Of a DNA stretch of 6,220 bases, positions 1 through 4,528 are shown piece by piece. Location of the stretch: positions 1 through 6,220 of the forward strand of contig JAFYRH010000363.1 of NCBI GenBank assembly GCA_017559555.1. Reading direction: 5' to 3'. This DNA is from Clostridia bacterium (GTDB taxonomy: Bacteria; Bacillota; Clostridia; Oscillospirales; CAG-272). The notes beneath the pieces are model-generated. The model saw only the letters and a program-made list of their open reading frames with translations. It was not told where the DNA came from and searched no databases. Made by a program: the position numbers and the translations under genes. Positions within the stretch are counted from its first letter, which is position 1. Every line of letters begins with the position of its first letter.

Positions 1-1
1 A

Positions 2-622
2 AAGGGCGGTCGTTGTGAGGCTTGCGAGGGCGACGGTGTAAAGAAGATAGAAATGCATTTTTTGCCTGACGTTTACGTTACTTGCGACGTTTGCAAAGGC
101 AAGCGATACAACCGCGACACGCTTGAGGTGCAATATAAAGGAAAGAACATTTTCGAAATTCTCGATATGACAGTAGAGGAGGGCGTGCGCTTCTTTGACG
201 GCATTCCGTCTATCAGCCGCAAGCTTCAAACCCTTTACGATGTTGGTTTGGGTTATATCAAAATCGGTCAGCCTGCAACCACCATTTCGGGTGGCGAAGC
301 GCAACGTGTTAAGCTTTCAACCGACCTTTCCAAGCGTGCCACCGGCAGAACGGTTTATATTCTCGATGAGCCTACCACGGGCTTGCATACTGCCGACGTT
401 GCCAAACTGCTTGAGGTTCTGCAACGCTTATGCGACGCAGGAAACACGGTTATCGTCATTGAGCACAATCTTGACGTTATTAAATGTGCCGACCACGTTA
501 TCGATCTCGGTCCCGAGGGTGGTGACGGTGGCGGAACTGTAATCGCTACGGGAACACCCGAAGAAATTGCCGAGGTTGAGGCATCTCACACGGGTAGATA
601 TCTCAAAAAGTATTTTGGATAA
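2..622 (+). CDS. uvrA: UvrA, excinuclease ABC subunit A (C-terminal part, 5' end outside window)
   Basis: UvrA is the ATP-dependent damage-recognition subunit of the UvrABC nucleotide excision repair system; it acts as a dimer on DNA in the cytoplasm. The frame is open from the window edge, so only the last 206 residues are seen. They begin with a zinc module (CEAC, 19 residues, CDVC; cysteines 5, 8, 28 and 31 of the visible part). The ABC signature ISGGEAQR follows at 284-307, the Walker B/D-loop region [11 protein letters not shown] from 356, and the switch histidine in IEHNLDV. A zinc finger inserted before the signature is specific to UvrA among ABC ATPases, so the call is secure. The Walker A motif of this second ATPase domain lies upstream of the window. 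The C-terminus ([10 protein letters not shown]) looks like a normal family end. The gene is the last of its transcript, because a strong terminator follows 9 nt after the stop. An internal ATG at 53 is not the start. Confidence 0.97.
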   Translation, partial: KGGRCEACEGDGVKKIEMHFLPDVYVTCDVCKGKRYNRDTLEVQYKGKNIFEILDMTVEEGVRFFDGIPSISRKLQTLYDVGLGYIKIGQPATTISGGEAQRVKLSTDLSKRATGRTVYILDEPTTGLHTADVAKLLEVLQRLCDAGNTVIVIEHNLDVIKCADHVIDLGPEGGDGGGTVIATGTPEEIAEVEASHTGRYLKKYFG

Positions 623-631
623 TTAAAAATG

Positions 632-673
632 ATGGGAGAGACGCATTTTGGATGTGTTTCTCCCATTTTTTTT
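632..673 (+). terminator. Intrinsic terminator after uvrA
   Basis: A hairpin of about 14 bp forms between 632-645 and 653-666. Its base is ATGGGAGA (632-639) pairing with TCTCCCAT (659-666); the upper stem contains two G-U pairs and the loop is 7 nt. A run of eight T (666-673) follows directly. This is a textbook rho-independent terminator and separates uvrA from the transporter operon. Confidence 0.93.
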
Positions 674-674
674 G

Positions 675-699
675 AAAAAAACGAAAAAATTTTGAAAAA
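675..699 (+). promoter_or_regulatory. Phased A-tracts, UP-element-like region
   Basis: Three A-tracts (675-681, 684-689 and 695-699) lie roughly one helical turn apart just upstream of the -35 box at 704. The 9-mer TTTGAAAAA occurs at 671-679 and again exactly 20 bp later at 691-699. Such A-rich, helically phased DNA is the usual form of an UP element or intrinsic bend and fits a strongly expressed binding-protein gene. The function is inferred from position and composition only. Confidence 0.5.
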
Positions 700-703
700 C
701 CTC

Positions 704-732
704 TTGACAACGGCACTTTAGCGTGGTAAAAT
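704..732 (+). promoter_or_regulatory. Sigma-A promoter of the ABC transporter operon
   Basis: A perfect -35 box TTGACA (704-709) and a near-perfect -10 box TAAAAT (727-732) are separated by exactly 17 bp. Transcription should start near 739-740, giving a 5' leader of about 45 nt with no room for a riboswitch or T-box. The promoter lies between the uvrA terminator and the first transporter gene, so it most likely drives all three transporter genes. Confidence 0.88.
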
Positions 733-746
733 GATAAAGCGCTAAA
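717..746. promoter_or_regulatory. Inverted repeat around the -10 box, candidate operator
   Basis: TTTAGCG (717-723) and its exact reverse complement CGCTAAA (740-746) flank a 16-nt spacer holding the -10 box. The half-sites are 23 bp centre to centre, about two helical turns. That geometry suits a dimeric DNA-binding protein, and the right half covers the expected transcription start. The window does not identify the regulator. A chance 7-bp repeat is possible in AT-rich promoter DNA. Confidence 0.4.
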
Positions 747-769
747 CTGAACGCAAAAAATTCTCACAT

Positions 770-775
770 AAGGAG
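770..775 (+). promoter_or_regulatory. Ribosome binding site of the binding-protein gene
   Basis: AAGGAG ends 9 nt before the ATG at 785. It is a strong Shine-Dalgarno match and supports that start, together with the lysine-rich signal peptide beginning there. Confidence 0.85.
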
Positions 776-784
776 ACACAAATC

Positions 785-1681
785 ATGAAAAAGATTATTT
801 CTCTCGCTCTCGCACTCATTATGATGCTTGGTTGCATCGCTACATTTGCTTCTTGCAAGCAACCCGACGAAGACAACGGTCTCAATTTCGGTAAAGAACT
901 TCTTTCTGTTGGTTCTCAGCTCGACGCTCTTAACGGTCTTGTTAAGGGTGATGCCGATATCGCTGTTATCGACTCCGTTATGGCAGGTTATTATATGAAT
1001 AGTGTTGACACCTTCAAGGATTATCAAGTTCTTTCCGGCGTTGTTCTTGCAGAAGAACAATACGGTATTGCTGCAAAGAAGGGCAATGCTGCTCTCATCG
1101 GCAAAATCAACGAAGCTATGATCGCTATGGTTGACGGCAACTACAAGACTGTTGCCGAAACTTACGGTCTTACAAGCGAACTTCTTGTAAAGGCTGATAC
1201 CACTAACCCCAATGCAGAAGCAACCGACGAATCTTGGAACAAGGTTGTCGAAGCAAAGAAGCTTATCATCGGTTACACTCTCTTTGCTCCTATTGCGTAC
1301 ACCGACGGTGACGGTGAAGGTGCAGAGCTCATCGGCTTTGACATCGACCTCGCCAAAGCGGTTGTTGCTTACCTCAACGAAAAGTACAATGCAGAAGTTG
1401 CAGTAGAATTCATCGTAATCGAATGGAATGAAAAGGAAGCACTTCTCGAAAACGGTTCTATCGACCTCGTTTGGAACGGTATGACCATTACCGATGAACG
1501 TCTTGCTGCTATGGAAATTTCTGTTCCTTACCTTGCAAACAAGCAAGTTGCAGTTGTTAAAAAGGCAGATGCATCCAAGTACGGTGCTAACAAGGAAGAA
1601 TTCTTCAAGAACACCGCTGATGCAGTTATCATCGCAGAAAAAGGCTCCGCAGGCGAAGAGCTTGTAAAGCCCGTTGAATAA
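785..1681 (+). CDS. Amino-acid ABC transporter substrate-binding lipoprotein, apparently circularly permuted
   Basis: Extracytoplasmic solute-binding protein (family 3, PAAT type) that should capture an amino acid outside the membrane and deliver it to the permease encoded next. Residues 1-23 are a lipoprotein signal peptide (MKK, then a hydrophobic core), with lipobox FASC and lipidated Cys24. The mature part has the family's segments in swapped order. Residues about 35-135 match what is normally the C-terminal half: DALNGLVKGDADIAVIDS, then EEQYGIAAKKGN and a terminal helix. Residues 136-149 are a linker rich in T, N, A and D. Residues 150-298 match what is normally the N-terminal half: KKLIIGYTLFAPIAY, IGFDIDLAKAV, NGMTITDER, ISVPY, ending just after the lobe-2 segment EKGSAGEE. 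Expected ligand contacts from both halves are kept: Asp63 (ammonium) and Arg239 (carboxylate). Total length is normal for the family. Codon use is uniform and strongly biased throughout, as expected for an abundant protein. Family and lipoprotein status are secure; the permutation rests on remembered family order and could instead be a rearranged or misassembled gene. Confidence 0.9.
   Translation: MKKIISLALALIMMLGCIATFASCKQPDEDNGLNFGKELLSVGSQLDALNGLVKGDADIAVIDSVMAGYYMNSVDTFKDYQVLSGVVLAEEQYGIAAKKGNAALIGKINEAMIAMVDGNYKTVAETYGLTSELLVKADTTNPNAEATDESWNKVVEAKKLIIGYTLFAPIAYTDGDGEGAELIGFDIDLAKAVVAYLNEKYNAEVAVEFIVIEWNEKEALLENGSIDLVWNGMTITDERLAAMEISVPYLANKQVAVVKKADASKYGANKEEFFKNTADAVIIAEKGSAGEELVKPVE
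857..1231 (+). repeat. Near-direct repeat pair at the borders of the swapped segment
   Basis: AAGCAACCCGACGAA (857-871, just after the lipobox cysteine) recurs as AAGCAACCGACGAA (1218-1231, at the linker before the usual N-terminal half), differing by one C. The two copies bracket exactly the segment that sits in the unusual position. They are read in different frames at their 5' ends but both encode an Asp-Glu (PDE and TDE). A second short repeat, CTTGTAAAG, occurs at 1184-1192 and 1661-1669, both in frame as LVK, at the end of each half. These may be scars of the rearrangement; chance in a codon-biased gene is not excluded. Confidence 0.45.
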
Positions 1682-1702
1682 TTTCAACACAAAATTGCTT
1701 TA

Positions 1703-1709
1703 AGAAGGA
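1703..1709 (+). promoter_or_regulatory. Ribosome binding site of the permease gene
   Basis: AGAAGGA lies 11 nt before the ATG at 1721, a slightly long spacing. The 39-nt gap after the binding-protein stop holds no promoter or clear terminator, so the permease is read from the same transcript. Confidence 0.7.
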
Positions 1710-1720
1710 TATCAAATTTT

Positions 1721-2410
1721 ATGAATTTTTGGTCAGTTATGTATGACCTGTGCATGGGCTTCGGCATGACGCTGAAGCTCTTTGCACTTACATTGGTTAT
1801 TGCAATCCCGTTGGGGCTTTTGTTCTGCTTTTGCTCTATGTCCAAGTTTAAGCCGTTGTCGTGGTTGATGAAGGGCATTATTTGGGTTGTACGTGGCACA
1901 CCCTTGCTTTTGCAATGTGTTATCGTTACCTTTATTCCGTCGGTACTCCTCAAAATTCCGAACAAGGATTTTGCCGCAATGCTGAATTTGGATAAAATGG
2001 CAGATTTGCAATTTATCTTTGTACTGTTTGCTTTTTCGGTCAACTATGCGTGCTATTTCGCTGTCATTTTTGAGGGTGGAATCAAAAATATCCCCAAGGG
2101 ACAACGCGAGGCAGGGCAGGTTCTCGGTATGACAAAGCTGCAAATTTTCTTCCACGTCATACTCATGCAAGTTATCCGCAAGATCATGGCACCTATGAGC
2201 AACGAGGTCATCACACTTGTTAAAGATACCGCCCTTGCAAGAGCACTCAGTATTACCGAAATTATTTTGGTGGCGTATGAAAAGGTCAACAAATATGCGG
2301 TTTTGTCGCCCCTTTTCTATGCTGGTGCGTTCTATCTCGCTTTCAGCGGCATTTTGACACTTCTGTTCCATTTGTTGGAAAAGAAGGTTTGCTACTACGA
2401 GGTCACATAA
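1721..2410 (+). CDS. Amino-acid ABC transporter permease (HisM/GlnP type)
   Basis: Membrane subunit of the importer. The 229 residues match the usual length of single polar amino-acid permeases. Hydrophobic segments are visible around residues 14-38, 52-77, 97-118, 140-158 and 198-217. The family motif RGTPLLLQ is at 58-65. The cytoplasmic EAA loop that docks on the ATPase is at about 124-150 (GQREAGQVLGMTKLQIFF, with Glu130, Ala131 and the invariant Gly136). It is followed by the typical NEVITLVKDTALA stretch at 161-173. Only one permease gene is present, so the channel is presumably a homodimer. An acidic loop at about 79-95 between the second and third segments is probably extracytoplasmic. 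The stop overlaps the next gene's Shine-Dalgarno, implying coupled translation. The substrate cannot be deduced beyond an amino acid. Confidence 0.94.
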   Translation: MNFWSVMYDLCMGFGMTLKLFALTLVIAIPLGLLFCFCSMSKFKPLSWLMKGIIWVVRGTPLLLQCVIVTFIPSVLLKIPNKDFAAMLNLDKMADLQFIFVLFAFSVNYACYFAVIFEGGIKNIPKGQREAGQVLGMTKLQIFFHVILMQVIRKIMAPMSNEVITLVKDTALARALSITEIILVAYEKVNKYAVLSPLFYAGAFYLAFSGILTLLFHLLEKKVCYYEVT

Positions 2411-2415
2411 GGAGG
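2409..2415 (+). promoter_or_regulatory. Ribosome binding site of the ATPase gene, overlapping the permease stop
   Basis: AAGGAGG begins within the TAA stop of the permease (2408-2410) and lies 5 nt before the ATG at 2421. The overlap suggests that ribosomes finishing the permease re-initiate on the ATPase gene. Confidence 0.85.
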
Positions 2416-2420
2416 CGCGT

Positions 2421-3191
2421 ATGGAAGATAACAAATATTTAGAAGTGCGCGGTCTTTGTAAGAGCTTTGGAAACGTTAACGTACTCAAGGGTGTAGATTT
2501 TACACTTGGACACGGTGAAATTTTAACGATTATCGGTTCATCGGGAAGCGGTAAAACAACACTTTTGCGTTGCTTGAACTTTTTGGAGCTTGCCGACAAG
2601 GGAACAATATCTGTGGCAGGCGAAGAACTTTTTAATGGTGAAGAGCTCAAAAAAGGAAAAATCAAGGATGCGCAATTGCGCGAAAAACGCTTGCATTTTG
2701 GCTTGGTATTCCAATCTTTCAACCTTTTTCCGCAATACACGGTGCTCAAAAACGTAATGCTTGCGCCAAAGCTCCTCAAAAAAGGGAACAAGCAAGAGCT
2801 CGAAGAAAAGGCAAAAAATTTGATTGCCAACGTAGGGCTTTCGGATAAACTCGATGCCTATCCGTTCCAACTTTCGGGCGGACAACAGCAACGTGTTTCC
2901 ATCGCCCGTGCGCTGGCTCTCGAACCCGACATTCTCTGCTTTGATGAACCGACCTCTGCGCTCGACCCCGAGCTTACCGTGGAGGTTTTGCGTGTTATCA
3001 AGGATTTGAAAACGACAGGGAAGACGATGGTAATCGTTACCCACGAAATGGAATTCGCACGCAACGTTTCCGACCGCGTGATCTATATGCGCGACGGTAT
3101 TATTGAGGCGCAGGGTACTCCCGAGGAGATTTTCGATAATCCCGAAAACGAACATTTGAAGCAATTCCTCAATAGCGGCAAAACGATTTAA
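2421..3191 (+). CDS. Amino-acid ABC transporter ATP-binding protein (GlnQ/HisP type)
   Basis: Cytoplasmic ATPase that powers the importer; as in the family, a dimer is expected to bind the EAA loops of the permease. All ABC elements are present in 256 residues: Walker A GSSGSGKTT (39-47, Lys45), Q-loop Gln98 in VFQSFNLFPQYTVL, signature LSGGQQQR (151-158), Walker B ILCFDEP (171-177, catalytic Glu176), D-loop SALD (179-182) and switch His208 in THEM. The NLFPQ/TVLKNV segment and the ending RDGIIEAQGTPEEIFDNPENEHLKQFL are characteristic of polar amino-acid transporter ATPases rather than of other ABC groups. Residues about 70-90 carry a short lysine-rich, charged stretch between Walker A and the Q-loop, within normal family variation. 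The gene is the last of the three-gene operon and is followed by a terminator. Confidence 0.96.
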   Translation: MEDNKYLEVRGLCKSFGNVNVLKGVDFTLGHGEILTIIGSSGSGKTTLLRCLNFLELADKGTISVAGEELFNGEELKKGKIKDAQLREKRLHFGLVFQSFNLFPQYTVLKNVMLAPKLLKKGNKQELEEKAKNLIANVGLSDKLDAYPFQLSGGQQQRVSIARALALEPDILCFDEPTSALDPELTVEVLRVIKDLKTTGKTMVIVTHEMEFARNVSDRVIYMRDGIIEAQGTPEEIFDNPENEHLKQFLNSGKTI

Positions 3192-3202
3192 CAGCAATTA
3201 TA

Positions 3203-3246
3203 AGCAAAAAAGCTCTCCAAAAGGGGGCTTTTTTTGCTGTTTTTTT
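3203..3246 (+). terminator. Intrinsic terminator after the transporter operon
   Basis: The core hairpin pairs AGCTCTC (3211-3217) with GGGGGCT (3223-3229), using G-U pairs and a 5-nt loop, followed by T's at 3229-3235. Flanking AGCAAAAAA (3203-3211) can extend the stem against the T-run and GCT (to 3238), giving a longer hairpin followed by a second T-run (3240-3246). ACAGCA (3191-3196) is also complementary to TGCTGT (3235-3240). Either fold would end the transporter transcript just before the next promoter. Confidence 0.88.
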
Positions 3247-3257
3247 GCCGAATTTAC

Positions 3258-3286
3258 TTGACATCTTCTTCGCACGCGAGTATAAT
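3258..3286 (+). promoter_or_regulatory. Consensus sigma-A promoter of the aromatic amino-acid operon
   Basis: TTGACA (3258-3263) and TATAAT (3281-3286), both perfect, are separated by exactly 17 bp. Transcription should begin near 3292-3294, leaving a leader of only about 40 nt. That is too short for a T-box, a trp-type leader peptide plus attenuator, or a riboswitch. Any control by amino-acid supply would therefore have to act through a repressor or on the enzymes. The promoter starts 11 nt after the preceding terminator's last T-run. Confidence 0.93.
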
Positions 3287-3323
3287 ATATTTAACTATAC
3301 CCATTTAGTCTCTTATACAAAGC

Positions 3324-3328
3324 GAGGA
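3324..3328 (+). promoter_or_regulatory. Ribosome binding site of the aminotransferase gene
   Basis: GAGGA ends 4 nt before the ATG at 3333, a tight but workable spacing. A second in-frame ATG at 3348 has slightly longer spacing, so the start could be five codons later. Confidence 0.65.
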
Positions 3329-3332
3329 AATT

Positions 3333-4526
3333 ATGGTAAACGAAAAAATGAGAGGACTTGGCGCTTGTCGCTCGGTCATTCGCGAATTGTTTGAATACGG
3401 CAAGAAGAGAAAAGCGGAAATCGGTGCCGAAAACGTTTTTGATTTTAGCATCGGCAACCCGAGCGTTCCGTCTCCTGCCATCGTCAATGATACCTTGACA
3501 AAGCTGATTGCCGAGCGTGATGCAGTCTCTTTGCACGGCTACACCAGCGCGCAAGGCGATGCAGGTGTAAGAGGCGCGATTGCCGATTATATCAACACTA
3601 CTCACGGTGCCAAAGCAGATCCCAATTTGATCTACTTGACCGTCGGCGCTGCGGCATCCTTGACCATTTCTCTTACCGCACTTACCGAGGCCCGTGATGA
3701 GGTTATTTTGCTCGCCCCCTTCTTCCCGGAATACCGTGTGTTTGTTGAACGCAACGGTGCGGTTGCCGTTCCTGTTTTGTGTAATACAAAGACCTTCCAA
3801 CCCGATCTTGAGGCAATCAAAGCGGCAATTACACCGAGAACACGCGCTATCATCGTTAACTCGCCCAACAATCCCACAGGTGCGGTTATGACAAAAGAGA
3901 GTATAGAGGGACTTGCGCAACTTCTGCGGGAGGCTTCTCAAAAGAATGGCAACCCCATTTATCTCATTGCCGACGAGCCCTACCGCGAGCTCGTTTACGG
4001 TGACGTAGAGGTACCGTATTTGCCGCATTATTATGCAAACACCTTGATTTGCTATTCTTTCAGTAAATCTCTTTCATTACCCGGTGAGCGCATCGGTTAC
4101 ATTCTTGTCAATCCCGATGCAACAGATGCTATTGCCGTTTATCAGGCAGTTTGCGGGGCGGGCAGAGCACTTGGCTTTGTTTGTGCACCGGCACTCTTCC
4201 AATATATGATTCCCGAGGTTATCGGCAAAACCGCTGATATCTCTGTTTACGATACCAATCGCACCTTGCTTTCCGAGGCGCTGACCTCGTATGGCTATGA
4301 GGTGGTCAAGCCCGATGGAGCCTTCTATCTCTTTGTTAAGGCGCTTGAAGAGAATGCAACCGCATTTTGCGAAAGGGCAAAAGAGTATGAACTTTTGCTG
4401 GTTGCAAGTGATAGCTTTGGCTGCCCAGGCTACGTGCGCATTTCCTATTGCGTTACCACCGAGCAAATTCAAAAATCCTTGCCTGCCTTCAAGGCTCTGG
4501 CACAATCCTATCTGACGGAGAAATAA
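3333..4526 (+). CDS. PLP-dependent aminotransferase, class I/II (probably acts on aromatic 2-oxo acids)
   Basis: Fold-type I aminotransferase moving an amino group between an amino acid and a 2-oxo acid using pyridoxal phosphate; cytosolic. Its 397 residues are the normal family length. Catalytic and cofactor residues are recognisable: the substrate-side SIGNPSVPSP (39-48), Tyr70 in HGYTSAQG, NSPNNPTGAV (176-185, Asn180), DEPYREL (Asp214 and Tyr217), the Schiff-base lysine Lys245 in SFSKSLSLPGERIGY (Arg253 for the phosphate), and Arg369 in GYVRISYC for the substrate carboxylate. Nothing is missing. The specificity is not readable from the motifs. Its place as first gene of an operon with pheA only 2 nt downstream suggests transamination of phenylpyruvate to phenylalanine, and perhaps also of the tyrosine precursor. 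Aspartate or alanine aminotransferase activity is the main alternative. Confidence 0.93.
   Translation: MVNEKMRGLGACRSVIRELFEYGKKRKAEIGAENVFDFSIGNPSVPSPAIVNDTLTKLIAERDAVSLHGYTSAQGDAGVRGAIADYINTTHGAKADPNLIYLTVGAAASLTISLTALTEARDEVILLAPFFPEYRVFVERNGAVAVPVLCNTKTFQPDLEAIKAAITPRTRAIIVNSPNNPTGAVMTKESIEGLAQLLREASQKNGNPIYLIADEPYRELVYGDVEVPYLPHYYANTLICYSFSKSLSLPGERIGYILVNPDATDAIAVYQAVCGAGRALGFVCAPALFQYMIPEVIGKTADISVYDTNRTLLSEALTSYGYEVVKPDGAFYLFVKALEENATAFCERAKEYELLLVASDSFGCPGYVRISYCVTTEQIQKSLPAFKALAQSYLTEK
4517..4520 (+). promoter_or_regulatory. Ribosome binding site deciding the pheA start
   Basis: GGAG lies within the last codons of the aminotransferase gene, 8 nt before the ATG at 4529. The frame stays open upstream to an ATG at 4448, but that start lies inside the aminotransferase, has no comparable site, and would add 27 residues unlike any chorismate mutase N-terminus. 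Confidence 0.8.
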
Positions 4527-4528
4527 AA

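Noticed and set aside
798..835. Cys17 (MLGC) as the lipidation site of the binding protein
   Set aside because: It lies inside the hydrophobic core and is followed by more hydrophobic residues. Cys24 (FASC) is followed by a charged, soluble stretch as expected after cleavage.
785..1681. Binding-protein gene as a simple pseudogene or a fusion of two different binding proteins
   Set aside because: There is no stop or frameshift, codon bias is uniform, and the two halves are complementary rather than redundant, adding up to one complete set of family segments. A single permuted protein is the simpler reading, though misassembly remains open.
764..1690. Long minus-strand open frame opposite the binding-protein gene
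   Set aside because: The + strand encodes a clear lipoprotein with a ribosome binding site and promoter. The antisense translation is cysteine/asparagine-rich and unlike any family, as expected of a shadow of a gene with strong codon bias.
1690..1720. AAAATT/AATTTT hairpin between the binding-protein and permease genes, as a processing or attenuation signal
   Set aside because: The stem is six A-T pairs with an 18-nt loop, too unstable to support.
1733..2830. Long minus-strand open frame (365 codons) opposite the permease and ATPase genes
   Set aside because: It is antisense to two genes with unmistakable ABC motifs, and its translation is low-complexity with no recognisable domain. The open frame is a by-product of the codon use on the other strand.
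3280..3300. GTATA/TATAC inverted repeat at the -10 region of the aromatic promoter
   Set aside because: It is only 5 bp per arm, made of AT-rich sequence that includes the -10 box itself. The symmetry fails in the centre, so it is too weak to call an operator.
3293..3332. T-box, riboswitch or attenuator in front of the aromatic operon
   Set aside because: The leader is only about 40 nt and contains neither a stem-loop pair nor a T-box sequence.
4448..4528. In-frame upstream extension of pheA starting at ATG 4448
   Set aside because: It lies wholly inside the aminotransferase gene, lacks a good ribosome binding site and encodes 27 residues with no likeness to a chorismate mutase. The ATG at 4529 has GGAG at the right distance.
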